A stretch of 64,000 nucleotides of DNA from DAOUJI01 sp965219565 (GTDB lineage Bacteria > Chloroflexota > Dehalococcoidia > Lucifugimonadales > JAGWBF01), in NCBI GenBank assembly GCA_965219565.1, contig OZ244780.1, positions 186,001 through 250,000 on the forward strand. Reading direction: 5' to 3'. Below the pieces are notes generated by a model that was not told where the DNA came from, did not search any database, and saw only the letters and a program-made list of their open reading frames with translations. Shown piece after piece: positions 8,746 through 16,939 of the stretch. The position numbers and the translations under genes are program-made. Position 1 is the first letter of the stretch. The number at the start of each line of letters is the position of its first letter.

Positions 8746-8865
8746 CCCCCGGCAGTGGCCTATTTTCCCACTCCGTCGCCGGAGCAGTATCGTGAGCGCT
8801 GGAGCGTTTCACTTCCGTGTTCGGGATGGGAACGGGTGGGTCCGCACCGCTCAAACCGCCAAGGG
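8746..8865 (-). rRNA. rrf: 5S ribosomal RNA, stand-alone
   Basis: On the minus strand the block CCCGTTCCCATCCCGAACAC followed by GGAAGTGAAACGC is the conserved 5S loop B/C region, and the two ends (CCCTTGGCGG and TGCCGGGGG) pair to form helix I. Length is about 120 nt. No 16S or 23S adjoins it; the only 23S in the window is 47 kb away. It has its own promoter at 8879-8907. Confidence 0.93.
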
Positions 8866-8878
8866 ACTGACATCAATA

Positions 8879-8907
8879 ATTATGCACCTATGCGAAGAGC
8901 TTTTCAA
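8879..8907 (-). promoter_or_regulatory. Promoter of the isolated 5S rRNA gene
   Basis: On the minus strand TTGAAA (8902-8907) and CATAAT (8879-8884) are 17 bases apart and place the start of transcription about 5-10 bases before the 5S 5' end. This supports transcription independent of any rRNA operon. Confidence 0.55.
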
Positions 8908-8970
8908 GGGGCTGTTAGGATGCACCTTGCGACATCGTCGTCAGCTATTGCCCAGGAACCTGCGCCGGTC

Positions 8971-9354
8971 CTAGTACATGATGAGGTGAGTTGGGACCAA
9001 TCGTTGCTCCACGGGGTCCACTGCCAATGCCAGACCCTCTAGGGTATAGGCCCCCAGCAGAGCTGGGGCGTCGTCTTCTCCAAAGACCACTAGAGTCGTC
9101 ACACTCTCGCCGTCGACGGTTGCCCGGGCCTCCCCATAGTCCATCTCAATCCGCCGCCCGTCGGCCCGCAGGATCCTGCGCTTGCCCATCGGTGCAACTC
9201 CCAGTTCACGCAGCAGGCTCTTTGGCAACGTGGTGTAGGCCGCGCCGGTGTCGACCGTCGCTTCTATTTCCTGGGTCTGCAGGCCGTCCATGTTGGAAAT
9301 CCGCAGCGGCCACTTGAATGTTCCCACAGGTAGCGACCTCTCTTTACTGGCCAT
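8971..9354 (-). CDS. Retropepsin-like aspartyl protease domain protein
   Basis: About 127 residues with the single-lobe retropepsin pattern: the catalytic loop VDTGAAYTTL (Asp-Thr-Gly-Ala) near residue 34, a flap region and a second conserved LLGAYTLEGL segment near the C-terminus (the hydrophobic-hydrophobic-Gly motif). Such proteins act as dimers; many bacterial members lack a known substrate. GTG 9360 is an alternative start; neither has a clear ribosome site. No signal peptide. It stands next to the pentapeptide-repeat and restriction-modification genes but is separated from them by about 140 bases without features. Confidence 0.75.
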   Translation of the reverse strand: MASKERSLPVGTFKWPLRISNMDGLQTQEIEATVDTGAAYTTLPKSLLRELGVAPMGKRRILRADGRRIEMDYGEARATVDGESVTTLVVFGEDDAPALLGAYTLEGLALAVDPVEQRLVPTHLIMY

Positions 9355-9496
9355 CGTCACATGGAGCCGGGAGAAATCGGAGGCGGAATACTAGGACGGC
9401 CTTCTCTGCGATAATTGGGAAGTCGTAGTGCGTGAGCTGGTGTGTGAGCCGGAATCATTCTGACATGGATGGATTCGGCTTCACTGGAGAAAGATA

Positions 9497-10543
9497 TCAA
9501 GACTCTTCACCGTGGGGTTCAGGCTGGCCTTCCGTCAAAGCTTCCGCTAGTTGGGTCATTCTGTCCATAAACCCCGGCTCTGTCTTAGGTGGGTTGAGCT
9601 GCTCCCCTGATTCCGCATCCAAGACACCATCAAGTTTAGGTAGGTGGTCCCTGTAGGCGTTAGCCGCGTCAAGCTGCGTCTGAGTTATGCCTTCTGCCGG
9701 ATAGTCGCCTTCACCGAGAGAGAATCGGGTGCCTGAAAGGTTTGCCTCAAACAACCATGCATCCTTCAAATTCGCGCCTTGAAGACGGGCGTTGGACAAG
9801 TCTGCAGCCATTAGGATCGCGCCCGACAGATCTGCTTTTATTAGATTCGACGCCGATAAGTTCAAACGAGCCAAATGTGCATCCCGAAGGTCCGACCCGC
9901 TAAGGTTCAACTCGAAAGCCTCGTTGTCTTCAAAACCAACGTCCTCCTCACTTCGGGATCCTATCGCCGCCATGGCGGCCCGGACTTCCTCGCGTAGCCG
10001 GGGTGAATTTGCTGAGCTGCGGACAAACAAGCTCAACCGCTTGATGACCTGGACGTGATACTCTGATGGATGTTCCCTTGCTAGTCGTTCTAGCATATCT
10101 ATGCCGTCCACGCGGACGGCGGGGTCATCGCTTCCAAGTCTTGAACTGCCCTGTTCATAGCGTTCGTTGAGAAAGCTCCGCAGGGTGGTTTTGGATTCAC
10201 GCTCTGCCGTCTTGGCCTGGAGAAACGCTGCGGATGCTTGACGCAGGGTGGCATCAGCTTGTCGTTCGGCAACTAAACTCCGCCACATGGCGAGCATTAC
10301 GGCTACGATACCGCCGACTACAAGGCCGACATTACGAATCGTGGTGCTATTCGATTCAACAGTCTCGGTGCGGATTGTCTTGATACCTGTTTCGAGCTCC
10401 TCTGTACGAATCTCAATTATTGAATTCACTTGGCCCCAAAACAAGAGACATACAACTCCGAGAACGATAGTCACGATTATCGTCGCGGGCACCCAGAAGA
10501 GACCAGAGCTGAAGAATTCCCGGCCAGGAAGAATCCGACGCAT
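9497..10543 (-). CDS. Membrane-anchored pentapeptide-repeat protein
   Basis: About 348 residues. Two hydrophobic segments near the N-terminus (FWVPATIIVTIVLGVVCLLF and VGLVVGGIVAVMLAMW) suggest membrane anchoring, with a charged coiled stretch after them. Residues about 215-280 hold tandem pentapeptide repeats of the A(D/N)LXX type (LNLSGSDLRDAHLARLNL, ADLSGAILMAADL), which fold as a right-handed quadrilateral helix. The frame extends upstream to 10678, but that part is the shadow of the restriction enzyme's C-terminus. ATG 10543 starts 15 bases after that gene's stop, so the two are probably co-transcribed. Role unknown; the coupling suggests an accessory to the restriction-modification locus, which is inference. 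Confidence 0.75.
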   Translation of the reverse strand: MRRILPGREFFSSGLFWVPATIIVTIVLGVVCLLFWGQVNSIIEIRTEELETGIKTIRTETVESNSTTIRNVGLVVGGIVAVMLAMWRSLVAERQADATLRQASAAFLQAKTAERESKTTLRSFLNERYEQGSSRLGSDDPAVRVDGIDMLERLAREHPSEYHVQVIKRLSLFVRSSANSPRLREEVRAAMAAIGSRSEEDVGFEDNEAFELNLSGSDLRDAHLARLNLSASNLIKADLSGAILMAADLSNARLQGANLKDAWLFEANLSGTRFSLGEGDYPAEGITQTQLDAANAYRDHLPKLDGVLDAESGEQLNPPKTEPGFMDRMTQLAEALTEGQPEPHGEES

Positions 10544-10557
10544 CCCTATCAACCAGT

Positions 10558-13500
10558 TCAAGTCTGACTCACCAGCGTCAGAATCGTGGCAATCCGCCGC
10601 GCCGTGTCTGTGAAGTGCTGCACTTCTTCCGGCAGTAACGCTCTGCCCAGCACGTTGCGCTCCCGATACGACAGCCACTTTTTGAGGACTTGGTAGCCGC
10701 CCAGCTTGTAATTCCAGACTGCGGCGGGGACGTTGCGCCAGTAGGCCCGGTCATTCAAGTAGACGTCGAACGTCGTGGTGCCCAGAATCTTCACGGATTC
10801 ACCCATTGCGGCGGTTTCGTCTGTGGTGTAGGGACGTTCGACGACGCGACCCTGGCCAGGCATGACGGCTTCACCCTGCCCGAAGTGGCCCCAGCCCGCC
10901 GTCATCGCGAAGTCGTCCCCGGCCATGTTGCCGCCATCGGCGGTGGACGGCACAGCGATAGCGGCTATCTCCGGGCGCAGCGTTCCCTCGGTGACGCCGG
11001 GAACGGGTTTGTCGGAGTCAAGCAGCGCGGCCAGCTCACGGCCGCGCGCCGCGGATGCGGCAAGCTCCTCCTCCGCCCCGTCTGTGTCACCATCGGGCCA
11101 GCCAGGGAGGGAGATACGCGGCCACTCCATTCGCAACGCGCTGGCGTTGGCCTCCCGGTAGGCGGGGTCGTGCAGCACGGCCAGGACGTGGTGGAACAGG
11201 TCCTCCACCCCTGCACCCAGGCGGTTAAGATAGCTTTGGGCAGCTTCCGACAAGTTGGGGCGGTGTCGCTTGTCGTTGTCGGAGAGACTCAGTTCGTTGC
11301 CCCGAAGCAGTGTAGGAACGCAATAGACTCCGCTGTTCATCTGATTGAGGTCACCCATGTCTGAGATTACTAACGGCGGCGACAATTCCGGTCGGGCTTT
11401 TCGTTGAAAGACCAACCACAAGTTCCCAGCGAACACGTCCGGCTTGTACTCGGCCCGCTTTTCGTCGAGCAGCTTCGTCTCCGCCTCCCAATAGAGCCAC
11501 CGCGTATCAAATGGCCGGTAGGCATAGCGGATAAATCCTGACTCTGTGGGGCCGCCGCGTTTGAGCAGTGTATCCCGCACCGCGCGAGCTTGGTAACGCG
11601 CCGTGGAGTCCATGAAGGACCGATAGCGCCGGGCAAACTCTTCGTGGCTCAGGTGAGAGTTGAAATAGCCCATAACCCGAGTCTTCAACCGGCCGAGGTC
11701 AACGTCTACCAGAAACGAGTCCCGGCTGGTCTTGACTCCCGGAAACGATGTTGGAAACAAGTCGGGCAACGTTGGCCAGTCTTGCCAACCATCGCCGACC
11801 GCCATTCGCCCGAATGGCAGGCCTAGGGGCAGATTCGGCTGAATGCTGTCGTAGAGCGTGTCCGGCTCCCTCTCTGCCGTCTCCGTCAACTCCTCACGCT
11901 TGGACTGGCCCCAGAGGTGGCGGAACCCCACCGTTTCCGCCGGCCCGTGGTCTGCCTTGCGGACCAGAGTGGTGATTGCTGTCCCTACCTGGATACCCAC
12001 CGGGTCCTCCGGCGTCGAGAAGATGCTGGGGTCGGGTGCGCCGTCAGGCGTCGTCTTGCCGGTCTTGTACTTGTCGCCGTTAAGGGAGTCGATCCGAATG
12101 GCGTCGAACGCCTCCAGGTATCGCTCTCGCATTCCAGTGAAGGAAAGGCCATCGAGCCAGGAGTAGTTGGATATGAAGCAGACTACGCCCCGGCCTGTCT
12201 TTTCCGCGATGCGACGTTCCGCCATCCGGAAGAACCGCACGTACAGGTCGTTCAGCCCCTGACCCTCAGGCCGCCGCACCTGCTTGGTCGTCCGATAGGC
12301 TTCCAACAGCTTCTGTTCCTCATCCACGGCCATGCCCGCGAAGCCGTTGTAGGGTGGATTGCCCAGAATGACCAGGACTGGGGTGTCCTGCTTCACCCGC
12401 TCGGCGCGGTCACGCTCCTCTTCAAGCTCCGGGAACGGCAGAGGCTTCTGCACCGTCGGCTCCCAGCCGGTGAGCGCGTTGGTGAGGAATATTCCTGCCC
12501 GTTCGGCGCCGTCTTCAGACAGCGGCGCATCAAGGTCTTGCATGGTAAGCCCGACCTGTAGGTGGGCCACCACGAACGGAGCGGGCATGATTTCGAATCC
12601 AAAAACCCGTTTAGTGGCTGCCTGTTTCACCTTGGCTCCGGCGAGCGCTCCAGAGCCCTGCCCCTCCAGGTTAGCTGCGATGCGTCGCAGGACTTCCGCC
12701 AGGTAGGCGCCTGTGCCGCAGCAGGGGTCTAGGACATAGACGTTCTCAGCCGCCAGCCCATCAGCGATTCCGAGATCGTCTTTCAGGGCCTTGTCTACCC
12801 GGGCGACCATGTAGCGCACGACCTCAGGAGGCGTGTACCAGACGCCGAGCTGCTTGCGTAACTCAGGGTCGAACGCTTCCAGGAAGGGCTCGTAAAAGTA
12901 CGGGACGGCCTCGCCCTCGTTGAACTTGTCAAAGAAGGCGGCGCGGTCCACACGGTCCAGCGCCGACGCTGTCCAGTCCAACACCTCGACCAACCCCAAC
13001 GGCTTCAATTGGCTGGGGGACGATACCTGTTGGAACAACGCCTCTAGTACGGGGACGCGGAGATGCCAAGTAGCGTCGTGCCAGTTGAAGGAGCTGGTTG
13101 GCGGCGGTGTCTGGCGGGCCCAGAGGACCCATGCCGAGAAGACGCCGTAGAAGAGGGTTTGCACCAGCGTCGACCGGAAGAAGGCCGCACCGCGGTCGCC
13201 CTCGAACCGCACACCCAGGGCCTCTTCCAACGCGGACCTTACAGTGTTGAGGGATGGCGCATCACCGGCCGCCTCGACCCGCGCCAGTCCGTCTCGTGCG
13301 TAGGAGGCCAGCAGCCACGCCAGGTCCTTTGGCTCGGCAATGGATGCTTGTTGGGTGAGGGCACGGCACAGGTATTCTCCCAGGCCGGGGCCCACGGCCT
13401 TCGCAAAGGCCCGGGGTTTCTCCAGCCGGGACTCGAACGCTTCCTCGGACTCCGCGAGCCGAAAGGTCTCCAGCTTGACGGGCTGGCCGGTCGCATCCTC

Positions 13501-13899
13501 GCCGAGAAGAACGAAGTCGCGGGTGTTGGTGACCAGCACAAGCCGGTATTTGTTCCAATACTTGCTGACCTGACTGCTCTCGGCGGTTAACCAAGCGTCG
13601 TCACTCGCTGGTTTGACCTCAACGACGCCGCGTTCCGGAAGCTGTCCCTCTCGCGGTTGGCCCTTTTGCACCTGTTTGGCGCCATACAGGCCAAAGTCGG
13701 GGTGGCCCGCGCCCTGCTGCGCCAGTTGGCTGACGCAGAACACTTTAGGTTTGAGTGTGCCGCCCACGGCATCCAGCAAGTTGGTCAGTGGGGGGTAGTA
13801 GGAAAGTTCATTGGTGCCCCCTCCCGACGCTCGTATTATGCGCAGATAGTTAAGGTAGTCTTCAACGGCTTTCGTCAGTTGAGTGGTCGTTCTTGGCAT
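10558..13899 (-). CDS. Single-chain restriction-modification enzyme (type IIG / type ISP-related)
   Basis: 1113 residues combining restriction and modification. The N-terminus has a PD-(D/E)xK-like nuclease site (HPDFGLY at 66-72, VVEVKP at 92-97). The gamma-type adenine methyltransferase core follows: YTPPEVV near 355, motif I DPCCGTGAYL (391-400), FGFEIMPAPFVVAHL (433-447) and motif IV NPPY (514-517). The C-terminal 450 residues match the target-recognition part of type ISP enzymes. Unlike LlaGI-type ISP enzymes there is no helicase. The NPPY motif predicts N6-adenine methylation. The target sequence cannot be read from the gene. It is followed by the pentapeptide-repeat gene. Confidence 0.88.
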   Translation of the reverse strand: MPRTTTQLTKAVEDYLNYLRIIRASGGGTNELSYYPPLTNLLDAVGGTLKPKVFCVSQLAQQGAGHPDFGLYGAKQVQKGQPREGQLPERGVVEVKPASDDAWLTAESSQVSKYWNKYRLVLVTNTRDFVLLGEDATGQPVKLETFRLAESEEAFESRLEKPRAFAKAVGPGLGEYLCRALTQQASIAEPKDLAWLLASYARDGLARVEAAGDAPSLNTVRSALEEALGVRFEGDRGAAFFRSTLVQTLFYGVFSAWVLWARQTPPPTSSFNWHDATWHLRVPVLEALFQQVSSPSQLKPLGLVEVLDWTASALDRVDRAAFFDKFNEGEAVPYFYEPFLEAFDPELRKQLGVWYTPPEVVRYMVARVDKALKDDLGIADGLAAENVYVLDPCCGTGAYLAEVLRRIAANLEGQGSGALAGAKVKQAATKRVFGFEIMPAPFVVAHLQVGLTMQDLDAPLSEDGAERAGIFLTNALTGWEPTVQKPLPFPELEEERDRAERVKQDTPVLVILGNPPYNGFAGMAVDEEQKLLEAYRTTKQVRRPEGQGLNDLYVRFFRMAERRIAEKTGRGVVCFISNYSWLDGLSFTGMRERYLEAFDAIRIDSLNGDKYKTGKTTPDGAPDPSIFSTPEDPVGIQVGTAITTLVRKADHGPAETVGFRHLWGQSKREELTETAEREPDTLYDSIQPNLPLGLPFGRMAVGDGWQDWPTLPDLFPTSFPGVKTSRDSFLVDVDLGRLKTRVMGYFNSHLSHEEFARRYRSFMDSTARYQARAVRDTLLKRGGPTESGFIRYAYRPFDTRWLYWEAETKLLDEKRAEYKPDVFAGNLWLVFQRKARPELSPPLVISDMGDLNQMNSGVYCVPTLLRGNELSLSDNDKRHRPNLSEAAQSYLNRLGAGVEDLFHHVLAVLHDPAYREANASALRMEWPRISLPGWPDGDTDGAEEELAASAARGRELAALLDSDKPVPGVTEGTLRPEIAAIAVPSTADGGNMAGDDFAMTAGWGHFGQGEAVMPGQGRVVERPYTTDETAAMGESVKILGTTTFDVYLNDRAYWRNVPAAVWNYKLGGYQVLKKWLSYRERNVLGRALLPEEVQHFTDTARRIATILTLVSQT

Positions 13900-13941
13900 G
13901 TTTCCAAGGGGGTGCCAAAAGGGGCGGGAAGGTGTTACGCC

Positions 13942-14667
13942 CTAATCCGCTTGGATGGATTCCGGGGCAGGGGCGTGCTCGTGGGACTCGCAGGCCACCC
14001 AGCGGGCCTCTCCGTCCTCGAAGTGTTCCTTCTTCCAGATGGGGACCCGCTCTTTCAGCAGGTCGACGGCCTCGTGGCAGGCGTGGAACGCTTCTTTGCG
14101 GTGTGGTGAAGCCGTCGCCACGACCAGGCTGATTTGGCCGATGTCCACCGTGCCTATACGGTGGGATATGGCCATGTCCTCTATGCCGTACTTGGCCAGG
14201 ACTTCGAGCCGGACCTTTTCCAGCTCACTGACAGCCATCTCTTCGTAGGCCTCGTACTCCAGCCCAAGCACCTGCCTGCCCTCGGCGTGGTTTCTGGTGA
14301 CGCCCAGGAAGGTGACCACCCCTCCGTTGGAGTCCTTCCGCACCAGAGCGGTGATTTGTTCGGGGTCCAGCGGTTCGCGAGTCACGGTTATCATGGGCTG
14401 ACCTCCGCTGACGGGGGGAATAAGGGCCACTTCATCTCCCGAATGCAACACCGTGCTCCCCTCGACGTACTCGGCGTTCACCGCCGCGACGATGTCTACG
14501 CCGGGCGGGGCTAGCTGGGGGAAGATGTCGCGTACGTGGGCAATCAGATCGCCCACTGTGGAGTTTTCGGGAAGCTCCAGGGGCATGGAACTCCGGCCCG
14601 CCCTCTCCCTGTAGAGGGCAAAGAATCGGACAGCCACTTTGACGCCTTGCCGGGTTCCCTGGGCCAT
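13942..14667 (-). CDS. moaDE: MoaD-MoaE fusion, molybdopterin synthase in one chain
   Basis: 241 residues: an N-terminal ubiquitin-like MoaD domain (residues 8-89, ending in the Gly-Gly that normally carries the thiocarboxylate, PPVSGG) runs straight into a MoaE domain (residues 92-235, with FLGVTRNHAEG, HRIGTVDIGQ, SPHRKEAF and the catalytic-lysine region PIWKKEHFEDG). Molybdopterin synthase converts cyclic pyranopterin monophosphate to molybdopterin. Because the sulfur is carried on a free C-terminal glycine, a fusion must be cut after Gly-Gly or work differently; the mycobacterial MoaX fusion is a known parallel. No other molybdenum cofactor genes are in the window. It diverges from argJ. 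Confidence 0.9.
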   Translation of the reverse strand: MAQGTRQGVKVAVRFFALYRERAGRSSMPLELPENSTVGDLIAHVRDIFPQLAPPGVDIVAAVNAEYVEGSTVLHSGDEVALIPPVSGGQPMITVTREPLDPEQITALVRKDSNGGVVTFLGVTRNHAEGRQVLGLEYEAYEEMAVSELEKVRLEVLAKYGIEDMAISHRIGTVDIGQISLVVATASPHRKEAFHACHEAVDLLKERVPIWKKEHFEDGEARWVACESHEHAPAPESIQAD

Positions 14668-14706
14668 GTCATGGACATGATAGCACAGGAACGGGACAGT
14701 GTCTTA

Positions 14707-14715
14707 TGATATACT
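14707..14715 (+). promoter_or_regulatory. Extended -10 promoter for the arginine cluster
   Basis: TGATATACT forms an extended -10 (TG-N-TATACT). No good -35 is visible. It lies about 70 bases before the argJ ATG in the gap between the divergent moaDE and argJ genes. No convincing ARG box was seen. Confidence 0.5.
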
Positions 14716-14786
14716 CCTGCATGCGATAAACGGAGCCGAGAAGGGCTCTGTCATACCTGAATAGTTTGCAGGAAGGAACGTAGAAG

Positions 14787-16004
14787 ATGCCCGCCTCAGT
14801 GACCTTCATTGAAGGAGGCGCAATAACCACGCCCCTGGGTTTTCTCGCCGGCGCCACTTACGCGGGCATAAAGACCTACGCGGAGGACAAGCTGGACCTG
14901 GGCCTGCTCCTGTCAGAGAGGCCCGCGGCGACCGCCGGAGTCTATACCACCAGCGCCATCGTCTCCCCCTCCGTGACCTTGACCCGTGAACGGGTGTCGA
15001 AGCAGGGGGTCCGGGGGCTGGTCGTGAACAGCGGCATCGCCAACGCATGTGTCGGAACGCAAGGCTACACCGATGCCCTGGAGGCTACCTCCTTGGCGGC
15101 TGCCTGTCTGGGCCTGTCGCCGGATGAGGTGGTGATAGGAAGCACCGGCCTCATTGGTGTCGAGCTTCCCATGGCCCTGATTCGTGCGAACCTGGGGAAC
15201 ATTAGCCTCACCCGCGACGGGGGCGGCGGTCTGGCCAGCGCCATCACCACAACTGACTCTCATCCCAAGCAGGCGGCGGTGTCCTTCCGGCAAGGCGAGA
15301 AGGAGGTTCACGTCGGAGGCATAGCCAAGGGCGCCGGAATGATTCATCCCGATATGGCCACCATGCTGGCATACCTGACCACCGACGCCGACGTGGAGAC
15401 TTCCTTCCTCCAAAAGGCTCTGAAGATGGCTGCTGACGCTTCCTTCAACAACCTGTCCATCGACGGCGACTCCAGCACCAACGACACGACCCTCATCTTC
15501 GCCAACGGAGCGGCAGGGGCCTCGACTATAAAGGAAGGGTCTCCCGACGCCGCCAGTTTCCAGGAGGCCCTGGAAGCTCTGTGCATCCATCTAACTAAGG
15601 AACTGGCCCTGGACGGTGAGGGCGCAACTCGCCTCATCGAGGTTACTGTGGATGGGGCAGTTTCCGATGAGGAAGCACGCAGGGCTTCGAGGACCGTGGT
15701 CTCCTCCACGCTGGTCAAGTCAGCCGTCCACGGCGCGGACCCCAACTGGGGCAGAATAGTTGCCGCCCTGGGCAGAAGCGGAGCCCAGGTGGTGGAAGAG
15801 AAGATAGCGCTCTACGTGAACGACGTGTGCATCATGGAGGACGGACGGCCTATTCCTTTCCATAAGGACTCGGTCATCGTGCTGATGCAGGGCGGCCAGG
15901 TGTCCTTCAGAATCAGGCTGGGGTTGGGCGACGGCGCAGCCACGGCCTGGGGCTGCGATCTCAGCGAAGACTACGTAACATTCAACAGCGCCTATACAAC
16001 CTAG
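14787..16004 (+). CDS. argJ: Glutamate N-acetyltransferase / ornithine acetyltransferase ArgJ
   Basis: 405 residues of the usual length. The proenzyme cleavage site is intact: KGAGMIHPDMATML, with the nucleophile Thr about residue 192, giving alpha and beta chains. GSTGLIGVELPM and SFNNLSIDGDSSTND are further ArgJ signatures. It transfers acetyl groups from N-acetylornithine to glutamate, and some members also use acetyl-CoA. It heads the cluster argJ-argB-UPF0182-argD-argG-argH. No argC, argF or argA is in the window. ATG 14787 follows a GGAAGGAACG ribosome site. Confidence 0.95.
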   Translation: MPASVTFIEGGAITTPLGFLAGATYAGIKTYAEDKLDLGLLLSERPAATAGVYTTSAIVSPSVTLTRERVSKQGVRGLVVNSGIANACVGTQGYTDALEATSLAAACLGLSPDEVVIGSTGLIGVELPMALIRANLGNISLTRDGGGGLASAITTTDSHPKQAAVSFRQGEKEVHVGGIAKGAGMIHPDMATMLAYLTTDADVETSFLQKALKMAADASFNNLSIDGDSSTNDTTLIFANGAAGASTIKEGSPDAASFQEALEALCIHLTKELALDGEGATRLIEVTVDGAVSDEEARRASRTVVSSTLVKSAVHGADPNWGRIVAALGRSGAQVVEEKIALYVNDVCIMEDGRPIPFHKDSVIVLMQGGQVSFRIRLGLGDGAATAWGCDLSEDYVTFNSAYTT

Positions 16005-16077
16005 ACTGTCATGGCCATAAGCTGCCCGAAACGCCCGCGTGTCGGTCCGCATTTTCCTACGGAGGCCCCAGTTTCCT

Positions 16078-16902
16078 GTGGACGCTAGCCCTTCCAGGCC
16101 GCCCAGTCCGATAGTGGTGAAGATCGGAGGTTCGACTCTGGGCGCCCATGACACCACGCTGGAAGACCTGGCCGCATTGCAACAGGATGGAGTACCATTG
16201 GTGGTGGTCCACGGGGGCGGCAGCATAATCTCCCAGTGGATGGAGAAGCAGGGGACCGTTCCCAGATTTGTAGGAGGGCTGAGAGTCACCGACGCCGCCA
16301 GCCTGGAAATTGCTACCGCAGTCCTGACGGGCCTCGTGAACAAACAGCTGGTGGCATCGCTTATCGGCATGGGAGTCAAGGCGGTCGGCTTCAGCGGTGT
16401 CGACGGAGGGCTTCTTCAGGCCCGCGTCGCCAATGAGGAGTTAGGATACGTAGGCGAGATCACCGACGTGAATCCTGACGCGGTGTGGACTGCCCTCGAA
16501 GCTGGCTATATGCCCATGATAGCCCCGATAGGGATGCACAGGCTCGACGGCTCCGCTATGGCTGGCTCCCTGCTCAATATCAACGGTGACACCGCGGCGG
16601 GCGAGTTGGCCCGGGCGTTGGGTGGAGATAGGCTGATTTTCTTGACCGACGTGGACGGTATACTGGACGGCTCAGGTAGACTTATTCACAGACTTAACAC
16701 CAGAAACGGCAGAATATTGCTTTCCTCAGGAGTAGTGAAGGGCGGTATGATACCGAAGCTGCAAGCTTGTCTAAATGCCCTGGACGGGGTCCAAGTCGCC
16801 AACATTGTGGACGGCCGCCGCCCCGGGGCCCTCATCGATTGCATTGAGGGCCGGGTCACGGGCACCCAGATTGTAAGGAGCGGCTCGTCTGGGCGAGTTT
16901 AG
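16078..16902 (+). CDS. argB: Acetylglutamate kinase ArgB
   Basis: About 274 residues of the amino-acid kinase fold. IVVKIGGSTLG is the N-terminal phosphate-binding loop; VVVHGGGSIIS, the LINGDTAAGELARALG-type segment (NINGDTAAGELA here) and LIFLTDVDGILD follow, then KGGMIPKLQACL. It phosphorylates N-acetylglutamate. GTG 16078 is chosen because GGAGG lies 12 bases upstream; a GTG at 16039 would add 13 residues without a ribosome site. It follows argJ by about 70 bases. Confidence 0.93.
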   Translation: MDASPSRPPSPIVVKIGGSTLGAHDTTLEDLAALQQDGVPLVVVHGGGSIISQWMEKQGTVPRFVGGLRVTDAASLEIATAVLTGLVNKQLVASLIGMGVKAVGFSGVDGGLLQARVANEELGYVGEITDVNPDAVWTALEAGYMPMIAPIGMHRLDGSAMAGSLLNINGDTAAGELARALGGDRLIFLTDVDGILDGSGRLIHRLNTRNGRILLSSGVVKGGMIPKLQACLNALDGVQVANIVDGRRPGALIDCIEGRVTGTQIVRSGSSGRV

Positions 16903-16939
16903 GCGGATTAGTTCGAGACGGCACAGTTAGGAGCATGAT

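Noticed and set aside
10544..10678. N-terminal extension of the pentapeptide-repeat protein
   Set aside because: It is the shadow of the restriction enzyme's C-terminus; ATG 10543 fits better.
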